Positions 17,532 through 26,217 of a DNA stretch of 64,000 nt are shown here, piece after piece. Position numbers and translations under genes: made by a program. The notes below the pieces were generated by a model. That model did not search any database, was not told the DNA's origin, and worked only from the letters and a program-made list of their open reading frames with translations. This stretch comes from DATEDA01 sp963789885 (GTDB lineage: Bacteria; Pseudomonadota; Gammaproteobacteria; Burkholderiales; SG8-39). Position 1 is the stretch's first letter; each line of letters opens with the position of its first letter. The stretch is taken from assembly GCA_963789885.1 (NCBI GenBank), contig CAWBNB010000013.1, positions 1-64,000 on the forward strand. Direction: 5' to 3'.

Positions 17532-18550
17532 TTGCCCGCGGCGACCTTCTTCAGCTCTTCATGGAACTCCGCGAGGATCTTGGCGCCGTCGAGGCCTTTG
17601 GCGTTCGCCTTCTTGACCCAGTCGTCGATGATCGGCGCCGAGCGCTTGCGCACCTCGGCGACGAACGCCGGGTCGGCGTTGACCACCGGCACGCCGGCCT
17701 TCTTCATCGCCTCCAAGCCCACCTTGTCGGCCTCGTCCCACGACTTGCCGGCGAAGCGCGCGAGGTGCTCGTAGCTCAGCTTGTCGATCGCCGCCTGGTC
17801 CTCCTTCGAGAGCTTGTCCCACTTGCCCTGGTTCATGAAGAAGCCGAACGCGGAGCTGTACATGCCGCCCGGGAACATCGTGCCCTGGCCGATCACGGTT
17901 TCGAGCTTGAACGAAGCGATCGACTCCAGCGGGAAGAACGTGCCGTCGGCGACGCCGGAGCTGAGCAGCTCGTAGGACTCCGGCGCGGGCTTGACGAACG
18001 CGGACGTGCCGAGCGCCTTCCCCACTGCCTCGGCCACGCCGCCGCCGGTGCGGATCTTGAGTCCCTGGATGTCGGCGATGCCCTTGACCGGCTTCTTGGT
18101 GAACATCTGGCCCGGGCCGTGGGTGAAGACGCCGAGCAGCTTGACGCCGTTGTACTCGCCGACCTTGTGGAAGTACTTCCAGTAGATGCGCGAGTACGCG
18201 ACCGAGTTGATCTCGGCGGTGTCGCCGCTGCCGGGCAGCTCGGCGAGGAGCGGCAGGATGTGCCGCGCCGGCGTGTAACTCGCCGTGACGTACGACACGT
18301 CGACGAGGCCGTCGCGGACCGCGTCGAACGTGCCGGGCGCAGCCGCGGGGTGCTTCGGCAGCATCTGGAACTTGAGGCGGCCGTTGGTCGCCTTCTCGAC
18401 GTCGGCCGCCCAGCCGGCGAGGACGACGCGCGTGAGATGGTGCTGGGGCGACACCCACGACGACATCGTGAGCGTGGTCTGGGCGAAGCCGGGTTGCGAC
18501 GCGGCAAGGGCCGCGGCCGCGGCGATTACGACGAGTTTGATCTTCGGCAT
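17528..18550 (-). CDS. dctP: TRAP transporter substrate-binding protein DctP
   Basis: A 340-residue periplasmic receptor with signal peptide MPKIKLVVIAAAAALAASQPGFAQ. The DctP fold is marked by the segment LKIRTGGGVAEAVGKALG; the Arg in LKIRTG is the residue that normally clamps the carboxylate of the ligand. GTFFPLESIASFKLETVIG and the C-terminal amphipathic helices also match. A run of GGAGGAGG lies directly before the ATG. The WVSPQHH and PGQMF segments resemble the receptor subgroup of unknown ligand common in betaproteobacteria rather than the C4-dicarboxylate group, so the substrate is an unidentified carboxylate. Confidence 0.93.
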   Translation of the reverse strand: MPKIKLVVIAAAAALAASQPGFAQTTLTMSSWVSPQHHLTRVVLAGWAADVEKATNGRLKFQMLPKHPAAAPGTFDAVRDGLVDVSYVTASYTPARHILPLLAELPGSGDTAEINSVAYSRIYWKYFHKVGEYNGVKLLGVFTHGPGQMFTKKPVKGIADIQGLKIRTGGGVAEAVGKALGTSAFVKPAPESYELLSSGVADGTFFPLESIASFKLETVIGQGTMFPGGMYSSAFGFFMNQGKWDKLSKEDQAAIDKLSYEHLARFAGKSWDEADKVGLEAMKKAGVPVVNADPAFVAEVRKRSAPIIDDWVKKANAKGLDGAKILAEFHEELKKVAAGK

Positions 18551-18605
18551 GGCCTCCTCCTCCGGTGACAGTGCGCGCGGTAGTGTAGCAGCGCCCCGGT
18601 GCGGC

Positions 18606-19478
18606 CTAGCGTTCGGGCAGCGGGATCCGCTCGGTCTCGCCAGGCACCGGTCCGAAGCGGTCCTCGCGCCAGTCCGCTTTCGCGCGCTCCATCCGCTCCT
18701 GCGAGCTCGACACGAAGTTCCACCAGATGAAGCGCGGGCCGTCCATCTTCGCCCCGCCGAGGAGCATCAGCATCGCCGAGAACGGCGCCCGCACCTCGAC
18801 CTCGACGCCTTCGGCGAGCACGGCGAGCTCGCCCGACTCGACGCCGTCGTCGCCGATCGTCACGTTGCCCTCGACAACGTAGACGCCCCGCTCCTCGTGT
18901 TCGGGAGAAACGAGGAGGCTCGCGCCCGGATCGAGCTCGGCAGCGGCGTACAGGGTGTCGGTGAAGACCGCCACCGGCGAGCGGACGCCGAATGCGCGCC
19001 CGGCGATCACCCGCACCGTCGCGCCCGGCGGCTCGACGACCGGCAGGCTCGCCTGCGGATGGTGGAAGAACGACGGCTCGACCTCCTCGCTTGCGCGCGG
19101 CAGCGCCACCCAGGTCTGGATCCCGTGGACGCCGGAACCGGCTCTGCGCAGCTCGGGCGGCGTGCGCTCCGAGTGCGCGATCCCGCGGCCCGCCGTCATC
19201 CAGTTGACGTCGCCCGGCCGGATCGGCTGAATCGAGCCGAGGCTGTCGCGGTGGAGGATCTCGCCGTCGAAGAGATACGTCACCGTCGCGAGCCCGATGT
19301 GCGGATGCGGCCGCACGTCGAGCCCCTCGCCCGGCGCGAGGCGTGCCGGCCCCATGTGGTCGAAGAAGATGAACGGCCCGACCATCTGCTTAGGGACCGA
19401 CGGCAGCACGCGCCGGACGACGAAGCCGCCAATGTCGCGCGGGTGGGAGCGGAGGAGGTGCTGGATCGGGGTGGTCAT
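18606..19478 (-). CDS. pirin family protein
   Basis: A 290-residue bicupin. The N-terminal cupin holds the pirin metal site: PHPHIGLATVTYLFDGEILHRDS provides His-x-His and the third His, and MTAGRGIAHSERTP provides the fourth region. The C-terminal part, with GASLLVSPEHEERGVYVVEG and the closing WWNFVSSSQERME, is also typical. Bacterial pirins bind iron; some act as quercetin 2,3-dioxygenases and others as redox-linked regulators of pyruvate metabolism. It lies alone between dctPQM and pepN, with no neighbour that settles which role applies. Confidence 0.88.
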   Translation of the reverse strand: MTTPIQHLLRSHPRDIGGFVVRRVLPSVPKQMVGPFIFFDHMGPARLAPGEGLDVRPHPHIGLATVTYLFDGEILHRDSLGSIQPIRPGDVNWMTAGRGIAHSERTPPELRRAGSGVHGIQTWVALPRASEEVEPSFFHHPQASLPVVEPPGATVRVIAGRAFGVRSPVAVFTDTLYAAAELDPGASLLVSPEHEERGVYVVEGNVTIGDDGVESGELAVLAEGVEVEVRAPFSAMLMLLGGAKMDGPRFIWWNFVSSSQERMERAKADWREDRFGPVPGETERIPLPER

Positions 19479-19544
19479 GGGCTCGATTGTGCTTCAGCGG
19501 CGCGCCTTCGGTAGACTTGGCGACCCTGCCTCCGGTTCCCCGCG

Positions 19545-22193
19545 GTGCCCATGCGCGACCCCACGCCAGTCACGATCCACCTGAAGGATTACGCGCCGCC
19601 CGCGTTCCTGATCGCCACGGTCGATCTCGACGTCGACATCCGGGACGAGTTCGCGCGCGTGCGGGCAAAGCTCGCCGTCAAGCGCAATCCCGCCGCAACG
19701 GACCGCCAGGCGCCGCTCGTCCTCGACGGCGACGAGGTCGAGCTCGAGTCGGTCGCGGTCGACGGCCGGAGGCTCGCGGCCGCCGAATACACGCTCGACG
19801 ACGAGCATCTGACGATCGCTTCGGTTCCGGACGCGTTCATCCTCGAGTCCGTGGCGCGGATCGAGCCGCGCAAGAACACCAAGCTGATGGGGCTCTACGC
19901 CTCGAAGGACGGCTACTTCACCCAGTGCGAGGCGGAAGGCTTCCGCCGCATCACGTTCTTCCTCGATCGCCCCGACGTGATGGCGCGTTACACGACGACG
20001 ATTCGCGCCGATCGCGCAAGCTATCCGGTGCTGTTGTCGAACGGGAATCAGGTCGCGCGGGGCGAGGACGCGGGCGGCCGGCACTGGGTGAAGTGGGAGG
20101 ACCCGTTCCCGAAGCCGTCGTACCTGTTCGCGATGGTGGCGGCGAAGCTCGACAAGCTCGAGGACATCTTCGTCACGCGTTCGGGGCGCAAGGCGACGCT
20201 GCAGGTCTGGGTCGAGCCCGGCAAGGTCGACCAGTGCGCGTGGGCGATGCAAGCGCTCAAGAAGTCGATGAAGTGGGACGAGGACACGTTCGGCCTCGAG
20301 CTCGACCTCGACTGCTACATGATTGTCGCGGTCGGCGACTTCAACATGGGCGCGATGGAGAACAAGGGCCTCAACATCTTCAACACCAAGTACGTGCTCG
20401 CCCGCCCCGACATCGCGACCGACGGCGACTTCCTCAACATCGACCGGGTGGTCGCGCACGAGTACTTCCACAACTGGACCGGCAACCGCGTCACCTGCCG
20501 CGACTGGTTCCAGCTGTCGCTGAAGGAAGGCCTCACCGTCTTCCGCGACCAGGAGTTCGGCGCCGACACCTATTCGCGCCCGGTGACGCGGATCCAGGAA
20601 GTGCGCGGGCTGCGCGCGGCGCAGTTCCCCGAGGATGCCGGCCCGATGGCGCACCCGGTGCGCCCGCAGTCGTACATGGAGATCTCCAACTTCTACACCG
20701 CCACCGTGTACGAGAAGGGCGCGGAGGTCGTGCGGATGATCCACACGCTCATCGGCGCGCGCGCGTTCCGGCGCGGGATGGACGTGTATTTCCGTCGCCA
20801 TGACGGCCAGGCGGTGACCTGCGACGAGTTCGTGGACGCGATGGCCGAGGGGAGCGGGTTCGACTTCGGGCAGTTCAAGCGCTGGTACAACCAGGCCGGC
20901 ACGCCGCGGCTCGATGCGAAGGGCGCCTACGACCCGGCGACGAAGCGCTACACGCTGACCGTCAAGCAGCAGACGCCGGCGACGCCGGGTCAGCCGGAAA
21001 AGCTGCCGCTCCACATCCCGCTCGCGGTCGGCCTGATCGCGCCGGACGGAGCCGAGATCCCGCTGCAGCTCGAAGGCGAGCCGGCCTCTGCGGGCACCGA
21101 CCGCGTGCTCTCGCTGAAGCAAGCCGAGGAGCGCTTCGTCTTCACGAACGTCCCGGCCAAGCCGGTGCCTTCGCTCCTCCGCCGCTTCTCCGCGCCGGTG
21201 ATCTTGAGCTTCGCGTACACCGAGGCCGAGCTCACGCACCTGATGGCAAACGACGCCGACGCCTTCAACCGCTGGGAAGCCGGCCAGCGGCTCGCGACCG
21301 GCATCCTGCTGCGCGGAGTCGAGGCGCACCGCGCGAGCAAGGCGGTCGACGTGCCGCGTGCGTTCGTCGACGCGTTCGCGCGCGTGCTGCGGGACGCCCC
21401 GCAGGACCCGGCATTCGCCGCGGAAGCGCTCGGCCTTCCGTCCGAGACCTATCTCGCCGAGCAGATGGACGTCGTCGATCCCGACGCGATTCACGAAGTC
21501 CGCACCCACCTCCGGCGCGAGCTCGCGCGCGCGCTCCGCGACGAGCTCGCCGGGACGTACCGGTCCCTCAAGATCTCGGCACCCTACAGCCCGGACGCGC
21601 AATCGGCCGGCAAGCGGAGCCTGCGGAATCTGGCGCTCGGCTACCTGATGGAGCTCGAATCGACCGACGCCTACGCGCTCTGCGCGGAGCAGTTCGCGGC
21701 CGCCGACAACATGACCGACCGCATGGCCGCGCTCGCCTCGCTCGCGAACTCGCAGGCGCCGGCGCGCGACCCGGCGCTGGAGCGCTTCTACTCGGATTGG
21801 AAGCACGAGCCGCTGGTGGTGGACAAGTGGCTCGCCGTGCAGGCGACCTCGCGGCTCCCCGGCACCCTGGCGCGGGTCGAGCGGCTGATGCACCACGAGG
21901 CGTTCGACATCCGCAACCCGAACAAGGTCTACGCGCTGATCCGCGCGTTCTGCGCGAACCACGTGCGCTTCCACGCCGCCGACGGCTCGGGCTACGCGTT
22001 CGGCGCCGAGCGCGTGCTCGAGCTCGACGCCCTCAATCCGCAGATCGCGGCGCGGATCGCGCGCGCGTTCGACCGCTGGAAGAAGTTCGACGCGGCCCGC
22101 CAGGCGCATGCCCGCGCCGCGCTCGAACGCATCCGCGCGAAGGACGGTCTGTCGAAGGACGTCGCCGAGGTGGTGACGAAAGCCCTCGCCTGA
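19545..22193 (+). CDS. pepN: aminopeptidase N (M1 family)
   Basis: An 882-residue M1 metallopeptidase of normal PepN length. GAMEN, the exopeptidase motif that binds the free N-terminus, is at residues 269-273. The zinc site HEYFH is at 305-309, with the third ligand Glu328 in the expected place 18 residues after the second His. The helical C-terminal domain closes with ERIRAKDGLSKDVAEVV. It removes N-terminal residues from cytoplasmic peptides. The same-size open frame on the opposite strand is an artefact of high GC. The sequence is intact throughout, in contrast with several frameshifted genes in this window. Confidence 0.96.
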   Translation: MPMRDPTPVTIHLKDYAPPAFLIATVDLDVDIRDEFARVRAKLAVKRNPAATDRQAPLVLDGDEVELESVAVDGRRLAAAEYTLDDEHLTIASVPDAFILESVARIEPRKNTKLMGLYASKDGYFTQCEAEGFRRITFFLDRPDVMARYTTTIRADRASYPVLLSNGNQVARGEDAGGRHWVKWEDPFPKPSYLFAMVAAKLDKLEDIFVTRSGRKATLQVWVEPGKVDQCAWAMQALKKSMKWDEDTFGLELDLDCYMIVAVGDFNMGAMENKGLNIFNTKYVLARPDIATDGDFLNIDRVVAHEYFHNWTGNRVTCRDWFQLSLKEGLTVFRDQEFGADTYSRPVTRIQEVRGLRAAQFPEDAGPMAHPVRPQSYMEISNFYTATVYEKGAEVVRMIHTLIGARAFRRGMDVYFRRHDGQAVTCDEFVDAMAEGSGFDFGQFKRWYNQAGTPRLDAKGAYDPATKRYTLTVKQQTPATPGQPEKLPLHIPLAVGLIAPDGAEIPLQLEGEPASAGTDRVLSLKQAEERFVFTNVPAKPVPSLLRRFSAPVILSFAYTEAELTHLMANDADAFNRWEAGQRLATGILLRGVEAHRASKAVDVPRAFVDAFARVLRDAPQDPAFAAEALGLPSETYLAEQMDVVDPDAIHEVRTHLRRELARALRDELAGTYRSLKISAPYSPDAQSAGKRSLRNLALGYLMELESTDAYALCAEQFAAADNMTDRMAALASLANSQAPARDPALERFYSDWKHEPLVVDKWLAVQATSRLPGTLARVERLMHHEAFDIRNPNKVYALIRAFCANHVRFHAADGSGYAFGAERVLELDALNPQIAARIARAFDRWKKFDAARQAHARAALERIRAKDGLSKDVAEVVTKALA

Positions 22194-22283
22194 CCCGCGC
22201 CGGCGTCGCACGGCGCGCGCGATCTGTGCGATGATCCTCGGCGTCGCTCGGGGAGAACCGGAATCGGCGCTTCGGCGTCACGT

Positions 22284-22997
22284 CTGGCTGGCATCCTGAC
22301 CCTCGCGCTGCTCCTCGCAGCGTGCGCCACCCCGTCGTCCCGCCCGTCGGCTGCGGGCAAGCGACCACCGCCCACCGCCGAGCCGCTGCGGATCCAGGAC
22401 TTCGCCAAGACCGACATCGACAACGTCGCCGAGACGCACCTCGAGGAGAGCCTCGCGATCGTCCAGAACATCGGCGAGAAGCTCTACCGGCGCAACCCGC
22501 GCGAGGGGCGCAAGGGACCGTACCAGAGCCCGGAGATCGCGATCACGCGGGCCTTCGACCGCAGCCAGGCCTGGCGCTTTTCCGAGCTCGACAACGTCCG
22601 CGGTATCGACGCGCTGTACCTTGCCTTCAAGCCGGAGTTCGGCGGCGACCGCGTGTTCGCCTTCACCGTCGGCCTCGCGAGCATGATCTACGAGGCGTAC
22701 GGCGGGAAGGACGAGTTCTACTTCGTCGACACGGTCGAGCCGCAGCCGATCTACAACGCCGCTCGGAACGTCGAGATCGCGGTGTGGAAGCTCTCGAACG
22801 CGCGCGACGCCTCCGGGCAGCTCTTCCTGCTGTCGAACGACGCCGGGGGCGACCCGCCCAACCTCAGCTTCGAGCGCGAGTTCGGCAAGCTGATCGCGTA
22901 CCAGGACGTGCTCGCACGGATCCTCGCGCAACGCGAGAACCGGACCCTGCGCCGGATCGTGCAGCAGCTGCCTACGGTGTTCCTGCCGGTGCGCTAG
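22284..22997 (+). CDS. uncharacterised lipoprotein, non-ATG start
   Basis: The frame is open well upstream of the first in-frame ATG at 22653. Reading from about 22263 gives a short hydrophobic signal ending LALLLAACAT, a clear lipobox with Cys at about 22317-22319, then a Pro/Ser/Arg linker and an ordered domain: DFAKTDIDNVAETHLEES, EKLYRRNPREGRK, ALYLAFKPEFGGDRVFAFTVGLASMIYEAYGGKDEFYFVDTVE, ending QQLPTVFLPVR. The lipobox argues that translation starts at a non-ATG codon (CTG 22284, or ATC 22263 preceded by GGGGAGAA). I do not recognise the family. The protein is probably anchored facing the periplasm, about 237 residues before cleavage. Confidence 0.65.
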   Translation: MAGILTLALLLAACATPSSRPSAAGKRPPPTAEPLRIQDFAKTDIDNVAETHLEESLAIVQNIGEKLYRRNPREGRKGPYQSPEIAITRAFDRSQAWRFSELDNVRGIDALYLAFKPEFGGDRVFAFTVGLASMIYEAYGGKDEFYFVDTVEPQPIYNAARNVEIAVWKLSNARDASGQLFLLSNDAGGDPPNLSFEREFGKLIAYQDVLARILAQRENRTLRRIVQQLPTVFLPVR

Positions 22998-23023
22998 AGG
23001 TCCCCGGCCCGACCACTCGTCGA

Positions 23024-23557
23024 CTACACGAACCCGATCCTTCGCTTCGGCGCGGCCGCGGGCGGGTTCATGAGTTCTCGCATGGCATTGATCAGGCTCG
23101 CGATCGCCTGATCGTGCGTGCCGAGCTTGCGCTCGAGTTCTTCGAGCTTGGCCGCGAGCGCTTTGTTCGAGCCAACCATCTCCCGCAGCCGCACAAATGC
23201 GCGCACCACGTAGACGCTCGCCTCGAATGCTCGTGGCGAGTTGAGCACGTTCGCAGCCATCAGTGCGCCGTGCTCGCTAAAGACACAAGGAAGATACTTG
23301 CGGTGCTCCCCGCGGCCACCCTTTAAGGTCGCAAATTGCGACCTTAGAGCCGTCCATTCCGCAGCGCCGAGACGGAACATGAAGTCCTCCGGGAAACGGT
23401 CGGCGTTCCGGCGTACTTGCTCATTGAGCCGTTTGGTGGGCACGCCGTAGACGGCGGCGAGGTCCGAATCGAGCATCACCTTGCGCCCGCGCACGAGCAG
23501 GATGCGTGACTCGAGGTGCTCGAGCGGCAGCGCAAATGGGAGCGGGCGTTGAGCCAT
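23024..23557 (-). CDS. ORF6N domain protein (phage-type DNA-binding)
   Basis: A 177-residue protein whose N-terminal half matches the ORF6N domain: ILLVRGRKVMLDSDLAAVYGV, TKRLNEQVRRNADRFPEDFMFRL, then LRSQFATLKGG and FSEHGALMAANVL. ORF6N is a DNA-binding or antirepressor-type domain found mainly in phage and in genes moved by phage. The C-terminus, KALAAKLEELERKLGTHDQAIASLINAMREL, looks like a short coiled coil. The ATG at 23555-23557 begins right before the conserved part; an upstream start adds 16 residues with no homology. No other phage gene, integrase or att-like repeat is near, so it is a single acquired gene. Confidence 0.85.
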   Translation of the reverse strand: MAQRPLPFALPLEHLESRILLVRGRKVMLDSDLAAVYGVPTKRLNEQVRRNADRFPEDFMFRLGAAEWTALRSQFATLKGGRGEHRKYLPCVFSEHGALMAANVLNSPRAFEASVYVVRAFVRLREMVGSNKALAAKLEELERKLGTHDQAIASLINAMRELMNPPAAAPKRRIGFV

Positions 23558-23645
23558 CTTTCGATCTTGCTCCCGCCGGTGGCTCGCAGCGCGAGCCACC
23601 CCCACGCAAGCGGCGAGGGTCTTGGCCAGTCCGGCAGGTCGGGAA

Positions 23646-25023
23646 TCAGAGTCCCACGGACTCAGCCACCAACCGCCCGAGTTCCGCCCGCAACTCGCGC
23701 TCGACCGCCGCGTAACGCGGATCGGCGATCACGTTCGCCAGCTCGTACGGATCGGCGTCGAGGTCGTAGAGCTCGTCGACGCCCTCGCGGTTGACCCAGT
23801 GGATCAGCTTGTGCCGGTCGGTGCGGATCGCCTTGTAGCTCATGCCGACGAGCCACGGCAGCGCGTTCTCGGTGAAGTACTCGGCGAGGAACGAGCGGCG
23901 CCAGCCGTCCTTCCGCCCGGCGAGGAGCGGCGCGAGCGAGCGGCCCTGGATCTGCGCGCCGGGCGTGCCGCCGGCGAGCTCGAGGATCGTCGGCGCGATG
24001 TCGATCGTCAGCACGAGCTCCTTGACCGTGGCGCCCGCCTTCACGAGCGGCGGGTAGCGCAGCACGAACGGCGCGCGGATGCCCTCCTCGTAGGCGAAGC
24101 GGCGCTCGGGGCCGAGCGCGTGCTCGCCGAAGAAGTAGCCGTTGTCGCCGAGGAAGAGGATGAACGTGCGGTCGAGCTGGCCGGAGCGCTCGAGCGCGTC
24201 GAACAGCATCGCCGATGCCCTCGTCCACCGACGCCATCATCGCGGCGCGCAGGCGGATCTCCTCCTGGCTGCCGGCGTGCAGCGACTTCAGCACCGCCTG
24301 CGACTTCTCGCCGCGCTTCAGCCCGAAGGCCTCGGCCCACGCCGGCTTCGACTTCACCACTTCCTCCGGCGGGAGCATGTTCGGCCGCCGCGGGAACTCG
24401 GCGCCGCGGTAGAGCTCGGCGTGCCGCGGCGCCGGCTTGTAGCCGCCCCACCGCGCGAGGTCGAGGGTGCCGTCCGCCGCCTGGAACGCGTCCGGATGCA
24501 CCGCCTTGTGGGCGAAGAAAAGGCTCCACGGGCGGTCGTGCTTCGCGGTGACGAACGCGAGCGCGCGCTCGTTCAGGAGATCGGTCATGTAGCCCTTGTG
24601 CTCGCGGTACGTCCCGTTCTCGTTCAGCTTGGGATCGAACAGCCGGCCGTGCCCGTCGAAGCTGACCCAGGTGTCGTAGCCGGGCCGCGGCGTCCCGTCG
24701 TTGCCCATGTGCCACTTGCCGATGTGCGCGGTCTCGTAGCCGAGCTGCTGGAGCGCGACGTGATAGTTCGGCAGCCGGTGCGAGAGCGCGTCGCGCGCGA
24801 CGTTGTCGATGACGCCGTGGCGGCTCGCGTACTGGCCGGTGAGGATCGAGGCGCGGTTCGGCGAGCAGATCGGCGTCGGATGGAAGGCGCGGACGCAGTT
24901 CGCGCCCTCGCGGGCGATGCGGTCGACGTTCGGCGTCTTCATGTACGGATGCCCGCCCGCGCCGAACTCGTCGAAGCGCAGGTCGTCGATCAGGATCACG
25001 ATGAAGTTCGGGCGCTCGGCCAT
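23646..25023 (-). pseudogene. sulfatase / phosphonate-hydrolase-like arylsulfatase, single frameshift
   Basis: Two frames together make a complete alkaline-phosphatase-superfamily sulfatase of about 458 residues. The first part (25023 down to about 24210) has the metal-binding FIVILIDDLRFDEFGAGGHP and the modification motif CSPNRASILTGQY, in which Cys becomes formylglycine (C-x-P-x-R). The second part (from about 24209 to 23646) carries the distal metal site ILFLGDNGYFFGEHAL and the C-terminal subdomain. The junction, ...GAGGGCATCGGCGATGC..., needs one base removed or two added to restore the frame. All catalytic residues survive, so this is either a recent mutation or a base-calling error. 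Substrate class is unknown; no signal peptide is seen. Confidence 0.75.
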
Positions 25024-25091
25024 TCGTTCCCCCGTCCGGTTCGTGCCCGATGTTAGCCGGAAGCGCCGCGTTCGTGCTCAAATCGCGCCGC

Positions 25092-25694
25092 ATGGACGCC
25101 GTCCTCTTCGACCTCGGCAAGGTGCTGCTCGACTGGAGCCCGCGCTACTACTACGAGCGCTTCTTCGCCGGCGACGAGGCCGCGCTCGCGCATTTCCTCG
25201 CCGAGGTGGTCGCGCCGACGTGGATCCTCGAGATGGATCGCGGCCGGCCGATGACCGAGGCGATCGCGGCCCGGCAGCGGCTCTACCCGCAGCACGCCGA
25301 GCTCATCGCTCGCTGGCGCGAAGGCTGGCCTGAGATGCTCCGCGGCGAGATCGCCGGCACGGTCGCGATCCTCGAGGAGCTCGCGTCGCGGGGCCGCCGA
25401 CTCTATGCGCTCACCAATTTCTCGCACGAGACCTGGCCGGTCGCACGCCGGCGGTTCGATTTCCTGGAGCGGTTCGAGCACGTCGTGGTGTCGGGCGAAG
25501 TGGGGCTCGTGAAGCCCGACCCGCAGATCTATCGCCTAGCGATCGAACGCTGCCGGCTCGCGCCGGCGCGGACGGTGTTCGTGGACGACGTGCCGGCGAA
25601 CGTCGAAGCGGCGCGCGCGGAGGGCCTGCACGCGGTCCACTTCACGACGCCGGAGCGCCTCCGCGAGGATCTCGTGGAGCTCGGCGCGCTGTAG
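25092..25694 (+). CDS. HAD-superfamily hydrolase (subfamily IA phosphatase)
   Basis: A 200-residue HAD phosphatase. Motif I is AVLFDLGKVLLDW; the second Asp of the usual D-x-D is replaced by Gly, as in some YihX-like members (DLGNV/DLGKV). Motif II is ALTNFS, the Lys of motif III is in GLVKPDPQIY, and motif IV is VFVDDVPANVEAA. The sequence pattern is closest to YihX/FMN-phosphatase-type enzymes that dephosphorylate sugar phosphates or nucleotides. The ATG at 25092 directly precedes motif I; an upstream start would only add non-homologous residues. It is divergent from the sulfatase. Confidence 0.85.
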   Translation: MDAVLFDLGKVLLDWSPRYYYERFFAGDEAALAHFLAEVVAPTWILEMDRGRPMTEAIAARQRLYPQHAELIARWREGWPEMLRGEIAGTVAILEELASRGRRLYALTNFSHETWPVARRRFDFLERFEHVVVSGEVGLVKPDPQIYRLAIERCRLAPARTVFVDDVPANVEAARAEGLHAVHFTTPERLREDLVELGAL

Positions 25695-25700
25695 GCCGAC

Positions 25701-26108
25701 CTACGCGCCGCGCGCCTTCGCTTCCAGCCGCCGGTCAAAGCGCGCCACGTTCACGACGACGCGCTCGTGCGTGCCCTCGCTGATCGGCTCGCGCTCGTCG
25801 CGCGCGGACACGCGGAACCTGAGCATGCGGCCGTCGACCGCGACCAACTCGGCCTCGGCTTCCACCCGCATCCCGACCGGCGTCGCGGCGAAGTGGCGGA
25901 CGTCGAGCTGCACGCCGAGCGACTGATGGCCCTCGGGCAGGAGATGCTCGACCGCCGCGAGGGCGGCCGCCTCGAGGAGATTGATGAGAACCGGGGTGGC
26001 GAGCACCGGGACGCGCCCGCTGCCGACGTGCGGGGCGGTGTGCTCGGGGGCGACGGTGAGATCCCTGGCACCCGTCAGGCCGGGCCGAAGGGTCGAAGCA
26101 AGATCCAT
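25701..26108 (-). CDS. FlK-like hotdog thioesterase
   Basis: A 135-residue single hotdog-domain protein of the thioesterase family that includes fluoroacetyl-CoA thioesterase FlK. The catalytic Thr and Glu are in LATPVLINLLEAAA, spaced as in FlK, and the His is in QLDVRHFAATP. The C-terminal ISEGTHERVVVNVARF segment is also characteristic. The ATG at 26106-26108 begins the conserved domain. Family members outside fluoroacetate producers hydrolyse short acyl-CoAs of unknown identity. A second paralogue lies at 36927. The convergent HAD gene ends 6 bases away. Confidence 0.82.
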   Translation of the reverse strand: MDLASTLRPGLTGARDLTVAPEHTAPHVGSGRVPVLATPVLINLLEAAALAAVEHLLPEGHQSLGVQLDVRHFAATPVGMRVEAEAELVAVDGRMLRFRVSARDEREPISEGTHERVVVNVARFDRRLEAKARGA

Positions 26109-26217
26109 GGTTGAGATCCGGACGCGACCGCCGATGGTAGCGCGGCGGCCGAGGTCGCCGCGCGGAGCCCCGGGTTCCGCCCTCCGGCCCACGACCCGCT
26201 CGCGGCGGACCGTTCGG

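Noticed and set aside
19494..22211. A 905-codon open frame antisense to pepN, and similar very long frames at 37267-40245 and 52322-55696
   Set aside because: These are GC-driven shadows: amino-acid content is Arg/Ala/Val/Glu-rich with no recognisable fold, and each lies opposite a gene with intact catalytic motifs.
23324..23346. A 23-base palindrome (TAAGGTCGCAA with its complement) that could be an operator
   Set aside because: It lies inside the conserved SQFATLK motif of the ORF6N domain, so codon constraint explains it better than protein binding.
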